A stretch of 64,000 bases of DNA, from the NCBI GenBank assembly GCA_963662175.1, contig OY759225.1, positions 8,939,107-9,003,106 of the forward strand, written 5' to 3'. The notes under the pieces were generated by a model, which was not told the origin of the DNA, made no database searches, and saw only the letters and a list, made by a program, of their open reading frames with translations. The position numbers and the translations under genes were made by a program. This stretch comes from Aradus depressus (taxonomy: Eukaryota; Arthropoda; Insecta; Hemiptera; Aradidae). How positions within the stretch are numbered: position 1 is the first letter of the stretch; each line of letters begins with the position of its first letter. Below, in pieces: positions 30,784 through 41,499 of the stretch.

Positions 30784-31526
30784 CAGTAGAATCCCGATAA
30801 TTCGTATAGTCAAGGGACTGACGGTTTGGTACGAATTATCGGGATTACCAATTATCGGGATTACTATATAAAAAAATTAAAAACGTATTAATGCAAATAT
30901 GTATGTATTAAGAAGTATGTACAATGTGGTAAGAATAAAAACTATGCAATAAACACTGCTTTATACTAAACTATACAATAAACAATACATGCAATAAAAA
31001 ATATGTACATATGTTCTAGATTAAATAAACACCAATCAAACATTTGTTAGAAAAAAATCCGTAATTTTTTGCAGACGGGTATTGTCAATTGCTTTGTCAA
31101 GAGTGTTCAGAGCAAAAAATACCTCATGACGAACATCTGATTTTGCTCTAGAACAGGCCCGTTTCGTCAGCGTTGAATCTGTTCATAGGCTCATAAGGTT
31201 CAATTGTTATTCCCAATTCGTCCTTCCACTCAGAACAAACGTTATCTCACACACTTGCACTTTCCCCACTAAGCTTCTTAAATTTAATGTTGTCCTCTCT
31301 CCCCCTCTTGAAAACAATACGAATTAACGAGGTTTTTAAGCTGGAAATACGAATTATAAGACGTTTTAAGTGACCTCGAGCATAAACATAATACGAATTA
31401 CCGAGGGGTCTGAAATGCATTATTTTTATGGTATCACTTATCGGGATTTTCTCTGGGGACCGGCAAATTTGTACGAATTAGCCGAAAATACGAATAATTG
31501 GGATAAGAAATATCGGGATTCCACTG
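30784..31526 (-). mobile_element. pogo/Tigger-like transposon, internally deleted
   Basis: The ends are inverted: cagtagaatcccgataattc at left and, on the minus strand, cagtggaatcccgatatttc at right, each flanked by TA (30782-30783, 31527-31528). Subterminal cgaattatcgggatt repeats follow. The TA duplication and CAGTRGAAYCCCGATAAT ends are typical of the pogo/Tigger branch of Tc1/mariner. The 743 bp cannot hold a full transposase. Confidence 0.88.
31036..31310 (-). pseudogene. pogo/Tigger transposase remnant
   Basis: On the minus strand NIKFKKLSGESASV is followed after a stop and frame change by CSEWKDEL and FNADETGLF (31151-31174), the region around the first catalytic Asp of the Tigger DDE domain. 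The sequence then jumps to a C-terminal piece ending RLQKITDFFLTNV and TGA (31036-31113). The middle of the DDE domain is deleted and at least two frame breaks exist. Confidence 0.8.
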
Positions 31527-31599
31527 TAGTAGAAAAAAAAACATATAAACCTATAAAAGCAACGTTGAACACGCCGTCCTTCGGACGAGCGATGTTCAG

Positions 31600-31779
31600 G
31601 TTTCCATTAGAATGTTAATTTTATAATTGGGGCGTCCTGTTACAGGTAGTCCCCCACCTCTGCTCTTCATATCATCCATGTGAACAATATGGAGGCCAAT
31701 ATGGCAAAAATTGATAGCTCATGGAACCAAATTGACGGCTATTAAGGCAGTACTCAAATTTCAATTTATTGTCCGAATA
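31600..31779 (+). repeat. 180-bp direct repeat, unit 2
   Basis: See 30579-30757. It is preceded by a SINE-A scrap (acgccgtccttcggacg, 31570-31586) and followed by another (31783-31893). Confidence 0.9.
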
Positions 31780-31782
31780 CAG

Positions 31783-31965
31783 CAACGTTGAGCAAGCCGT
31801 CCTTCGTCGTGCGATGTCAGGTACCAGTTAAAGATTTATTAGGTAACTAAATCTGGTTAGGCAAAATTTAGGAATCCCATAGTAAAGCTTACAGGGAAGG
31901 GTTTAGAGCATTGGATGCTTAGGTCCCTAGGTGTACACTCCAGCCCTCCCAATATATACATCAAG
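31783..31965 (+). repeat. SINE-A fragment joined to a LINE 3' UTR
   Basis: 31783-31890 is SINE-A (gcaagccgtccttcgtcg, gatgtcaggtaccagttaaa, ggcaaaatttaggaatccca). From 31893 it switches to agggaagggtttagagca, gcttaggtccctaggtgta and cactccagccctcc, the 3' UTR of the 4.8-kb LINE family. Confidence 0.75.
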
Positions 31966-32023
31966 TTGTTAATGTGCGCTGGGGAAGTACGTTGATGTTT
32001 GATACACCGACGACTTTTTTTTT

Positions 32024-32435
32024 TTTTTTTTTACAGGTTGTCAAGTAAGATGTAGTCTGACCTCTCACATATTTTTTATTTGTATTAGCTAGCCGGCTTT
32101 CGAAGTTGCCCTCATCATCAGGCAGTCTAATAAATGAAAAAAATTGAAATTTATAATTTTATGGGTTCCCAAGATGGGGACAGAAATAACTTATCTGTCC
32201 CCATCCATGAAATTTTAAATTGTTAAAATTTTTAGATGGTTTTATTTATTTATGGTTTATTTTATTATAAAATGTTTAAAATTTTATTTACTAAAATATT
32301 TTAATTAGGTTAATTTCAAAAATTTTCATTTATCAGACTGCCTGATGAAGGCAACCTCGAAAGCCGGCTAGCTAATATAAATAAAAAATCTGTGAGAAGT
32401 CAGACTACCTGAAATTTGACAACCTGTGAAATAAT
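32024..32435. mobile_element. Family F3 inverted-repeat insertion with hammerhead-like arms
   Basis: The left arm (about 32030-32150) and right arm (about 32310-32430) are inverted copies from acaggttgtcaa to aaattgaaattt. The right arm has CTGATGA-AGG-CAA-CCTC-GAAA-GCCGGC-TA (32342-32370). The left, on the minus strand, has CTGATGA-T-GAGG-GCAA-CTTC-GAAA-GCCGGC-TA (32090-32121), the complete form with a GCAA loop. Stem III is AGCCGGCT. The middle contains CTTCCCC-like wording (gggacagaaataacttatctg). No clean target duplication was found. Confidence 0.6.
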
Positions 32436-32799
32436 CACTTCTCACGTCATCAGCCATCTTTATATTAACATTTTTTTTTTCTTTATTGTTATGCAGAGGT
32501 GGGGGGCCACCCGCTCTGATCCCAAACAGTCAGCGTCCAAATTGACCTCAAGTTGACTGTATACTTCCCCAGTTATACAAAGATAGTTATACACTGATCC
32601 CTATCAGTCAGCGTCCAAATTGACCTGTACTTCCACAGTTATACAAAGTATACAGGAAGTTATTTAATCAGTCTCAAATTTAATGTTAAGTTTCCACCGA
32701 AATTTCATTTTTTCCACCTCCAAATTTAGAAAAATCGCTGACATCCTAGAATTATATTTTGTATGAAATTCTGAATAAATTAATCACAAATTAAATTTA

Positions 32800-32961
32800 T
32801 TATATTTTGCCTACCAAGGTTTGTTCACTTAGGGGTCTTTAACGTATCTGACATCGCACAGGCTCGGGAACATCGCTTAACGTCCTATCCGAAGGACGGC
32901 ATGCTCAAGGTTTTTTCACCTCAGATAAAAAACCTAAAAGCCTCGGCCGGGTTCCGAACTT
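32800..32961 (-). repeat. SINE-A fragment
   Basis: On the minus strand: gttcggaacccggccgaggc, ttatctgaggtgaaaaaacc, gccgtccttcggataggac and gcgatgtcagatac, stopping at aggcaaaat. Confidence 0.8.
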
Positions 32962-33076
32962 AATGGGAAGAACATTCCAAATAATTATTATCGTCTTGAA
33001 GGAGCTACTTGTGGAATAATTATAAAAAATGTTTATCATAATTAAATAAATTAAAAACTATATTTACTGTATTTGT

Positions 33077-33418
33077 TAGGTTAGGTTTTATGACTCATGC
33101 TCGGGCTTTAACTACGAGGCCATATCGCCGACTACCAGAGCGCTTTTACGTCACTCTGGTGGACATGAGCCCGACTCTACTGTGAGGGTCCTAAATTTTG
33201 CCTACCCTAAATTGTTGTTCACCTAGGGCAGAAGTCTTTATCGAGTACCTGACATCGTACAGGCTCGGGACCATCGCTTAACGTCCCATCCGAAGGACGG
33301 CGTGCTTAAGTTTATTTTACTTCCCCGATAAAATAAACTAAGGGCCTCGGTCGGTTTCGAACCCACGATCTTGAGCTCAGAATGTAAGCACGCATACCAC
33401 TGAGCTACCGGCGCCCTC
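33077..33418 (-). repeat. SINE-A, full length
   Basis: On the minus strand gagggcgccggtagctcagt, gatcgtgggttcgaaaccg, gccgtccttcggatgggac, gcgatatggcctcgta and gagcatgagtcataaaacct. Both Pol III boxes are readable. It ends aacctaacctaac. Confidence 0.93.
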
Positions 33419-33733
33419 TTTATTATTAGTATTATTGTTGTACCATTCATTTCGTTTTATTTTGTAAACAGTCTTATGACGTATCATATTACCATGTTAT
33501 GGTTTAACGAAAATAAATATTATTATTATTATTCCTGGTGAAAATGATGGATGTACAACGTTTTGTATACAATAGCTTCAAAACATAATCAATGCACAAG
33601 TATTGTATCCTATATATTATACAACAGTAGTGCACAGATGAATATAGATAAGCATAACAATGCAACCATTGTGTACATCAATGTCGTAATACAAAATTCA
33701 TTTGATGGGGTATGTATGGACATTTTGAATGCA

Positions 33734-33805
33734 CAGTGAAACTTGTCTATAACGGACTTCGCTGGGGAGTATACTATATAGAGGTGTCCGTTGAGGAGGG
33801 GTAAT
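33734..33805 (+). mobile_element. One end of a pogo/Tigger-like transposon
   Basis: cacagtgaaacttgtctata followed by acggactt...gaggtgtccgttgagga resembles a pogo terminus with a subterminal inverted repeat. No partner end was found. Confidence 0.4.
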
Positions 33806-33940
33806 AATAATAAAAAATATTCAGTGTTATAACATTCAGATGGACATTATGTTAACATGCACATTTAAACCAGAAAAAACATATTTGATTGATAAAAAAA
33901 TATATATATGATGTGATGTACAAAAGTACATACATAAATA

Positions 33941-34470
33941 TTAAAATATAATAAAAGTGTATTTATTTACCATATTTACAACGACATAACATTTTTCATT
34001 AGTAATTCTGATGTTGAGCAGTGGGCAAGTGTGTGGCTGTACTGCTGAGATACATGACTGAAGTGGAGTCCAGGGTAGTCCTGGAGCAGGTCCCTCTGCC
34101 ATATCCGCTTGAGTCGTCGTGTTGGATTTGTGGGGAGAGTGTTTGTGGATAACTGCAGAATAAGTGGATTGGCGTGAAAATTTTGATACCATCAGGATAA
34201 CAGAGGGTACAAATGGGATGTTAAGGTCATTATGTAATATGAGGTTGGAAACGTAAAATGGGAGGCCGATTCCCATATCTCGATGCCGTAAGTATAGTGT
34301 TGTATGATTGAAGTTTATTTTCAAGCGAGAATGTCAATCGTCGTTCAATGATTGATTTCAGTCGTCCAAATCGTCTTTTGAGGTTTGTGCGTTTCAGTTT
34401 CATGTGAGTTGTCCAAGTTAAACGTGATGAAGTCCTAGTTATCGGACGGAGTCAGATGAAGAAATGGGCT
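33941..34470 (-). pseudogene. Jockey-like LINE ORF2, C-terminal reverse-transcriptase region (frameshifted)
   Basis: On the minus strand three frames together give the Jockey order: RLTWTTHMKLKRTNLKRR, then FSLENKLQSYNTIL, then SRYGIG, then FYVSNLILHNDLNIPFV, then NPTRRLKRIWQRDLLQ. These correspond to the LTW-H, LS-NK-LLYK, TYG, PWY-N--I--DL-IP and TRRLKR landmarks of Jockey. At least two frame changes and a deletion after YGI are needed. The longest single ORF (127 codons) mixes real and shifted segments. Confidence 0.82.
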
Positions 34471-35090
34471 GGTTGTTTATTCACACTGGGGAAGTATATA
34501 GACGGTGATTCACCGGCAATTTGTTTATTTTTTGAAATCAGGTTGTCGGTAAACTTGAAATTCCGGTGAAAACGGAACATCGAATTTTTGACACATTACT
34601 TCGTATATCTGGAGAAGTGGAAAACTTTCTCTCCATCAGAAGAGTAGAACTGGGTTTGGAGTTGTTTTAAGGAGCTTAGCGCAGTTTGGTTCTAAGAGGT
34701 TTTAAATGTTTTGTCTGATCTAAACGGCTTAGACTAAACTCCAGAGCCGGTGCTGTCCAAGAACCGCCCTGCCTTCCAGTTTCTGTTAGTCACTGCTGTT
34801 GCTAAGCTCTCTAGGCCATTGACGCTTAAGTCGTCTGGGGAAGTATGGCAGAATGGAGGGCACGGACTAGAAGATTATTGTGGGAACTATCGTAAGAAGG
34901 GAAAATATTTTTTTATACTTGGATTTATCAACTTCGGTAACAAAATGTACAGGAAGAGTTTTGTTGGAGACGTAATAAGGAGCATTGGCTACTGTACGAA
35001 GGATACGAAGCGCTGGAGATTTGCAGAACCCTAGAGTTCAAGTCATTTAGGTTTGAGTACTTCGTTGTACATTATATAAGTCGTTTTGTT
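34471..35090. other. Gene-free stretch with CTTCCCC/K-family scraps
   Basis: 34487-34640 contains ctggggaagtatatagacgg, tgattcaccggc and tattcgtatatctggagaa-like wording from the CTTCCCC and K families. A 94-codon plus-strand ORF (34750-35034) is not recognisable and is not called. Confidence 0.4.
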
Positions 35091-35094
35091 TGTT

Positions 35095-35255
35095 AATTTG
35101 GATCTTTTGTCTAGTAGTCTTAGCAACAGTTCATATCGTCTGTTCATTTCTTGTCCTTTCAGTCTCGTGTGAGGATTCCAGGTTAGTCGTTTGTCGAGTA
35201 TGAGGCCTAGATAGCGGATTTTTAAAGAGATAAGATTGTTGTCAAGGTAGACTTA
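35095..35255 (-). pseudogene. Jockey-like LINE ORF2 fragment
   Basis: On the minus strand an open frame reads KIRYLGLILDKRLTWNPHTR, then KGQEMNRRYELLLRLLDKRS. This is the YLGL-LD-RLTWN-H landmark of Jockey-type reverse transcriptases. It differs in sequence from the 34.4 and 35.9 kb fragments, so it is an independent copy. Confidence 0.8.
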
Positions 35256-35765
35256 ATAACAAATTAAGTTAATTGTATTAATATGTAAACATCTAATTGA
35301 CAAGCAAATAAAGTTCAAGTAAATAATAATAGTTGAAAATTTCCGAATATTTTTGTCCCTTCCCTTCTGCCGATTTTGCAGAAAATTTAAATATGCTGTT
35401 TTTATGGGATTTTGAATTTAAATAAACAATTTCATTTCGATACATTCATTAGATCGATACATTCAGTTATTGGGATTATTAAGTTAAGCCCTCTCCTGAG
35501 ATCACCTCTTTTGTTAAAAATCAAAAGTTGTCCTTCTTATGGAGTTCAGGATCAAAAAAAATAGAGGGGTAGTCATTTTGGGGGTTGATAAGGGCGGCTG
35601 AAAAATAATGGCTAAATTAATTATATTGTGTACGGCTACATTATTTGCTACCCTTTGTACATTGAGCACAAAGAAGATGATAACACTGTTGTATCTTTAC
35701 TCAAGAGAGGTGGTTATATAGCGTATCTTGGTTACTATTGCAGAATATTTTATTAATAATAATAG
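35256..35765. other. Gene-free stretch
   Basis: CTTCCCC-family wording in minus orientation is seen at 35345-35560 (gccgattttgcagaaaattt, cgatacattcattagatcga). No gene. Confidence 0.4.
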
Positions 35766-35822
35766 AGTTAGTTATTGTCTCATGCCCGGGCTTTTAAATT
35801 CAAGGTCATATCGCCTACTATT
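35766..35822 (-). repeat. SINE-A 3' end, interrupted
   Basis: gttagttattgtctcatgcc to atatcgcctacta is the minus-strand SINE-A 3' end. It stops where Jockey-like sequence begins; another part of a SINE-A in the same orientation continues at 36402. Confidence 0.7.
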
Positions 35823-35828
35823 ATCTCC

Positions 35829-36400
35829 TACCTCTTCCGTAAAATATTTAGGATTAAACCTCGATAGAAGGCTGACTTGGAACCCTCACACTAGACCGGC
35901 GACTTAGACTATTGTACAGTATTTTGAATAGGCGTTCTAAATTATCTACTCGACAAAAACTGAATTGTTATACCTATTTTCTATGGCTTACGAATATATG
36001 GTACAGCCAAGACTTCGAACATCAAAAGAATACAGATATTTTAATCCAAGACTCTCCGACTGATCACACAATGCCCTCCATACGTTAGCAACAAGACTTA
36101 ACACCGCGACTTGAACATCACATCCATAGACACAACCATTAAACATTTATACCGTTTCTACACCAAAATTTACTTACACACCAATCCGGAAGTTCGCAAA
36201 ATCTTGAAACCTCTCAATTCTCCAAGAAGATTAAAGAGAGTGAGTGTTTTTCCTCTCTCAAGCATTTCATGTCATTTATTTTTATTATTTTATTTTATTT
36301 TTATTTTTTGTATACTAGGTATGTGTGAGCCCAGCCGCTGGTTGAGCATTTTTTGCATAGTTGTGACTTAAGATAAATAAATACAAAAAAATAAAAAATT
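35829..36400 (+). pseudogene. Jockey-like LINE, ORF2 C-terminus and 3' UTR, inside a SINE-A
   Basis: The plus strand reads SSVKYLGLNLDRRLTWNPHT, then (shifted) RRLRLLYSILNRRSKLSTRQ with KLNCYTYFL, then LNITSIDTTIKHLYRFYTK and SPRRLKR near 36235. The order is that of the Jockey RT end. At least two frame breaks are present. From 36250 a T-rich 3' UTR leads to gagcccagccgctggttgag and ends taaataaatacaaaaaaata. SINE-A pieces on both sides show nested insertion. Confidence 0.82.
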
Positions 36401-36401
36401 G

Positions 36402-36486
36402 GTTCTTTAACGAGTACCTGATATCATACAGGCTCGGGATCATCGCTTAACGTCCCATTCGAAGGACGGCGTGCTGAAGGTTTTTA
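36402..36486 (-). repeat. SINE-A, remaining part beyond the Jockey insertion
   Basis: On the minus strand aagcacgccgtccttcg-like (accttcagcacgccgtccttc), gcgatgatcccgagcctgta and gatatcaggtactcgttaaa. About 110 bp of SINE-A expected between 35822 and here are missing. Confidence 0.75.
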
Positions 36487-36529
36487 TATATTTAATATCA
36501 CTTTTTTAACTTGGTAATATTTTTTCGTT

Positions 36530-36745
36530 TTTCTTTTTTCATTTTCACTAGTTTATTTTCATTGTTTTAATCATCGCCTGTCATTAACATTTAAAATGTC
36601 TTTAATTAATTCTTGGAGATCTCTTTTCTTTTTTCTTTATTCTGTCTCAATTGGTTGATACTTGTATTCTTTTCTTTATTTCTTATTCTATTATTCTTAG
36701 GGGACACAATATGTCCCAGAATAAACATTTTTTCATTTATTAATT
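36530..36745 (+). repeat. LINE 3' UTR tail with a terminal stem
   Basis: A T-rich stretch ends cttaggggacacaatatgtcccagaataaac, that is GGGACA-caata-TGTCCC then aataaa. It parallels the end at 625-650. No coding sequence precedes it. Confidence 0.55.
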
Positions 36746-37430
36746 TCAAATATCCACAGGAAAAAATGAACATTTAATATAATTTTCTATGCATAAGTAT
36801 ACGGTATTTTCCCCTAAATATATTATAATAATATATGTAGATGAAGGAAAAACTTATTTTTGGCATGGAAGTTAAAAACTGAAATTAGTTGCAATAATCA
36901 TTGAATAAATGATAGAAATATATTTTATCTAGTTGTTTTCTTTTTTCAAGGAAGGTCAGAAAAGTAGAAAAAAACTGCCGTTTGACCTGGATACATATTC
37001 AGAAGTTATGAAGTTATTATATTCATCTTATTTATTCGCTTGTTTGTTTGCTTTTTCAGCTTTATGCAAATTTATTTTATAGAAAGAGATAAATTAATTT
37101 TGTATTATGATTTCTGATTCAGTGATTTTAATAATTTCGTTGGGTCAATCTATATCTAATTTTTGAAAGAAAATATATATAGCGTACTCAATTTTGTTTC
37201 GATAAATCGTTACATCAGGTAGTTATTTCAGTTTTTGAGTTGAGCTTCTCCCCTAATTCCACCATCATTTTGGATAATTTGACAGAAAATTGATAGGTGT
37301 TGTCCTTATGGGGTGTTGAAGTGAGTTATCGTGTTCACAGACACATTTTTTTTTTTTTTTTTCATTTTTGGTATTTGGAGGTCGGAAAACATAAATTCTA
37401 TTGAAAACTCATTATTGAATTTGATGAGTA
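36746..37430. other. Gene-free AT-rich stretch
   Basis: Only scattered CTTCCCC-family wording (37195-37400: gataaatcgttacatcagg, ggaggtcggaaaacataaat). No gene. Confidence 0.5.
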
Positions 37431-38195
37431 TATGGGGGACGAACTACATAAGTAATAAGTGTACAGGGGGACCAATTACAGAAGTAATAAGTGTACGGGG
37501 GCCAACTACATAAGTAATAAGTGCATGGGGGACCAATCACGTAATTAATAAGTGTAAGGGGGACCAACGACATACGTAATAAGTGTATGAGGGACCGACT
37601 ACATAAGTAATAAGTGTACGGAGTGATAAGGGTATGGAGGACCAACTACATAAGTAATAAGTGTATGGGGGACCAACTACATAAGTAATAAGTGTACGGG
37701 GAACCAACTACAAAAGTAGAAAGTGAACGGAGTGATAAGGGTATGGAGGGCCAACTACATAAGTAATAAGTGTATGGGGGACCAACTACATAAGTAATAA
37801 GTGCATGGGGGACCAATTACATATGTAATAAGTGTAAGGGGGACCAACGACATACTTATTAAGTGTATGGGGGACCAACTACATAAGTAATAAGTGTACG
37901 GAGTGATAAGGCTATGGAGGGCCAACTACATAAGTAATAAGTGTATGGGGGACCAATTACATAAGTAATAAGTGTACGGGGGACCAACTACAAAAGTAAT
38001 AAGTGTACAGAGTGATAAGGGTATGGAGGACCAACTACATATGTAAGTAATAAGTGCATGGGAGGCCAACTATAAGTAATAAGTGTATAGGGGACCGACC
38101 AACTACCTAAATAATAAGTTTATTGGGGGACCAACGACATAAGTAATAAGTGTACGGAGTGATAAGGGTATGGAGAGCCAAGTACATAAGTTATA
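37430..38195 (+). repeat. 30-bp satellite array, main block
   Basis: The unit is close to gggggaccaactacataagt plus aataagtgta(c/t) and is present about 25 times with point changes and a recurrent shortened variant (gtacggagtgataagggtatgga). Further blocks are at 38885-39157 and 39745-39862. Short ORFs inside it are artefacts. Confidence 0.9.
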
Positions 38196-38199
38196 AGAC

Positions 38200-38720
38200 G
38201 CCTGTTACCAACTAGTTCTAAATATCTATATTAGCAATATTGAAAAAAACAACACAGGTTGAGCTTCGTTGAAAATCCAACAATAAAAGCTCTATTGTAT
38301 TGATTGGAGCCTGAGATATGGCAAAACTTTATCGGTCTGAAAAGCTACAATGGGCTCTGCCAATAATGGCCTGGTTTGTTTCTCTCTTTTGTAACTCCAT
38401 GTGGATTTATGAATATAGACAAGTCAACCACGGAACTCCTGAATTGGCTCCGGAAATGTAAAAACATAAAAGAGGGCAACAAAAACTGAAAAAAAAATGT
38501 TCAAATGCACAACGTGTGACACTGGCTCTTTGTAATGTAATTTTGTTATCATGTGCCAAACGGTTTGTATCTACTAATGTCTTCCATGTTGTTTCTTTAC
38601 CAGAATAAAAATGGAGGATTAGGTAATGTGCTAGGGGTACTAATGCACAAAATAATTATTATCGATTAAAGTTTGAGATATATCGATACTATGTAATCTA
38701 GGCGAAAATATTGTTATTAC
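38200..38720 (+). repeat. Segment duplicated at 39864-40390 (copy 1)
   Basis: Shared blocks: tattgaaaa.aacaacac(a)g, ccaacaataaa.gctctatt, gattggagcctgagatatgg, gtgccaaacggtt.gta and gatgcacaaaat-like. Both copies are preceded by 30-bp satellite units, so a larger unit was duplicated. Confidence 0.7.
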
Positions 38721-38884
38721 TTCCCCCGGCAATTTGAGGTTTTTCACCAAAATTTCATGTTTTCCGACTCTCTCATTCCTGCGTATTAGAACGAATGTAT
38801 CGACACCTACTGATTTTCAGCCAAATCGGCCTAAGGGAGGTATTATTGTATGAAACAAAACCTACAAGCTTATGGAAGACCAAT

Positions 38885-39157
38885 TACAAGAGTAATAAGG
38901 ATTCGGAGGACCAACTACATATGTAAGTAATAAGAGTACGGAGGACCAACTACATAAGTAATAAGGGTACGGAGGACCAACTACATATGTAAGTAATAAG
39001 TGTACGGAGGACCAATTCTTCATATTATGTTGTTGGTCTTCCGAATTCTTCCGAACTTTTGTAATTACATATCATGTAATAATGGTATTGCATATTATGT
39101 AATAATGGTACGGAGGACCAACTACATAAGTAATAAGAGTACGGAGGACCAGCTACA
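38885..39157 (+). repeat. 30-bp satellite, second block
   Basis: Units read acggaggaccaactacat(atgt)aagtaataagagt. It stops at agctaca|tctaactaat, where a Helitron-like 5' end begins. Confidence 0.85.
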
Positions 39158-39745
39158 TCTAACTAATATATAAAGAGGCTGCGTTTGTTTGATGTTCGGG
39201 CTAATCTTAAAAACTACTGGACCGATTTTCAATATTTTTTTCAATGAATTCCTTACATTTCCGCGGTGATTGTAGGCCAAAACAAAATTTATATTTTACA
39301 TTTTTTTAAAGAAAATATTTGATTTTTGTGTATATAATATAGATATATAATATAGGCGTAAGTTCCTTTAGGCATGAATGTGAATTCAACTTTCTATAAA
39401 TATATTCTAAGGTTACTTTTCGTTAAGTCGCTTTGATATATCTCACCATTAACTTTAATCAGAATTGAAAGCAATTTAAGGACTTAGCTATGTTATGTTG
39501 GGGAAAAAGTTGTTCTACTGTAACTTAATAGTTTGATTTTAGGTTCAGATTATTTATCTGACTTTATGAAAAGTATTTCAAGTTATAACACCTTCTTTTG
39601 GTGCTGAAGAAGTAAAAGAAGGAATGTTTATACCAACGAATAACGATGGGTACATATATGCCTGCATAGAGTTACCAACCTGCTTAAAGTTACTAATCTG
39701 CTTAGAGTTACTAACCTGTGTAAAGTTACTTTAAGAAGCCAGGTA
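39158..39745 (+). mobile_element. Helitron-like 5' end inserted in the satellite
   Basis: A|TCtaactaatatataaagagg followed by gtttgatgttcgggctaatc and ctggaccgattttcaata is a Helitron-type 5' end. Satellite resumes at 39745. The junction has a stem CAGGT-a-ACCTG then cttg, not a clear CTRR, so the 3' end is uncertain. Confidence 0.5.
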
Positions 39746-40390
39746 ACCTGCTTGTAAGTAATAAGAGTACGGATAACCAACTACATAAATAATAATGGTA
39801 CAGAGGATCAATTACATAAGTAATAAAGATGCGGAGGATCAACTATATAAGTAATAAGACGCCAAGTTTATTACTAGTTCGAACTCTGTTTCAGTAGCAT
39901 TGAAAAGAACAACAAAGGTTTGGTGGCCTTGCGGACTAGAGCGTAGGGCTTTGGTCGCATGGTCTCACCATGGTTTGCGGGTTCGTCGAATCCCGTCCGG
40001 GAGTAAGGTTTATTTCGTAGATAGAACTTACTCCCGGGGGCCTGGCTGTTGTAAATAACTATATAACACCTTATATATGCATCATACAATAAAAAAAAAA
40101 CAGATTGAGTTTGGTTGAACATTCAACAATAAAGACTCTATTGATTGGAGCCTGAGATATGGCAAAACGTTTGGCACCGACTCTTTATAAATTATATTAT
40201 CAGGTGCCAAACGTTCTGTACCTACTAATTTGCTCCATGACTGTCAGTGTACCAGAAGGAAAATAGAGGACTAGGTAAATGATGTGTGAGGTGTTCTGAT
40301 GCACAAAATTACCATATCGATATATCGGAAAACCGATTAATCATTTGGGAAATATCGATACCAAGAAGAAATCTAGGGATAATATAATTT
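39745..40390 (+). repeat. 30-bp satellite remnant and segment copy 2
   Basis: 39745-39862 holds about four satellite units. 39864-40390 matches 38200-38720 but has lost about 180 bp and gained a SINE-B (39918-40101). Confidence 0.7.
39918..40101 (+). repeat. SINE-B copy inside the duplicated segment
   Basis: tggtggccttgcggactaga, then gcgggttcgtcgaatcccgt (a 3-bp insertion spoils the B box), gggagtaaggtttatttcg, and aaaaaaaaaa at the end. Copy 1 of the host segment lacks it, which gives an empty-site comparison. Confidence 0.85.
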
Positions 40391-40529
40391 TTACTTTCCC
40401 ACCTTCATTATATGTTTTCTGAAGTCCTGATTCCAAAAATTAATTAGGAATTAAACTTTCGAATTTATTGTTTTTCAATTTCTTTTATACATGAAATTAT
40501 AACTAAAATAATTATTTTTTTTTTTAATT

Positions 40530-40890
40530 TACATTGCTATATTTATTATTTTTTACAACAAATTTTATTTATTGTGACAAATTTAAGCTGTCGAAGCATC
40601 TTAACCTAAAAGATTTTTACCGAAAGATCATTTTATAGTTAGTAATATTGATATTTTAGTTAAATTCACTACAACGGTAAATATGATCAATGATGTTGTA
40701 AAAATACAATAGAAATTCTCAAAAACAGCTGACATCCCAGATAAAGAAGTGTGTAGTTGTGTGGGTGTGCTGCGCGCGCAACCGTCCGACACAAAGGTAC
40801 ACTTACAGGCCTGCACATCAACGAGACTTACCCTCTGACGGTTTGACATAGCCCCTACGGAGAGCTAAGATGTTTACACATCAAAAACAA
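40530..40890 (-). repeat. Family R repeat (copy 2)
   Basis: Reverse complement of the 3319-3650 type: gatgtgtaaacatcttagct, gacatccca/ggatgtcagctg, tgatcatatttaccgttgta and aaaatgatctttcggtaa. Confidence 0.6.
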
Positions 40891-40930
40891 CCTGATAGAT
40901 ATCTGTTAAAACAATTTCACTTTTTGGAAG

Positions 40931-41129
40931 TTGTTTGGAAGAGTTCCGGTAGGGAGCAACAGTTACCTGTTTGAAATTCCCGAAGCGACAAGCTCCAAAG
41001 GGGAAAGAAAATTTAATGAAGGCTATCTGGAAGATTTCAAAGGCTCTCAAGAATTTTGTTGGCCATATTTCAATGTCATCGGCTTTCAACGGCCTTTACA
41101 GACTTTGAACAAGAACAAGAGAGCCGCTA
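40931..41129 (+). other. Open segment of unknown nature
   Basis: The plus strand is open for over 60 codons with mixed composition (VPVGSNSYLFEIPEATSSK, then GERKFNEGYLEDFKGSQEF). No splice site pair or domain is recognised. It may be host coding sequence, a transposon piece or chance; I do not name it. Confidence 0.25.
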
Positions 41130-41440
41130 AGCTCAGAGCGTGCTAGCTTATTAAGCTCAAGATCGCTGGCTCGAAACCCGGCCCAGGCCTTTAACTTTTT
41201 TATCTGGGAGGTGAGAAAACCTTGAGCATGCCATCCTTTGGATAGGACAAAAAGCTGTCTTGACCCTCAGGTACTCATTAAAGAACCCTAGGTAAATAAA
41301 TATTTAGAATAGGCAGATTTTAGGAGTCCCATAGTAGAGTCCGGCTCATGTCCAACAGAGCGACGAAAGAGCGCTCTGGTAGCAGGCGATATGACCTCGT
41401 AGTTAAAGCACGGGCATGAGTCATAATAAATATAACTCTA
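41130..41440 (+). repeat. SINE-A copy
   Basis: Head partly kept (ctgagctcaag-like at 41150, gctggctcgaaacccggcc), then body and the end gggcatgagtcataataaa. Confidence 0.88.
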
Positions 41441-41499
41441 ATATGCAACATAGAAAGCCAGTTGATGACTCAAAGAAAAAATAGCTTCTTATTGCAGAG

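Noticed and set aside
33941..34324. Intact 127-residue host gene
   Set aside because: The ORF passes through two different frames of a Jockey-like reverse transcriptase end; conserved wording continues in other frames on both sides.
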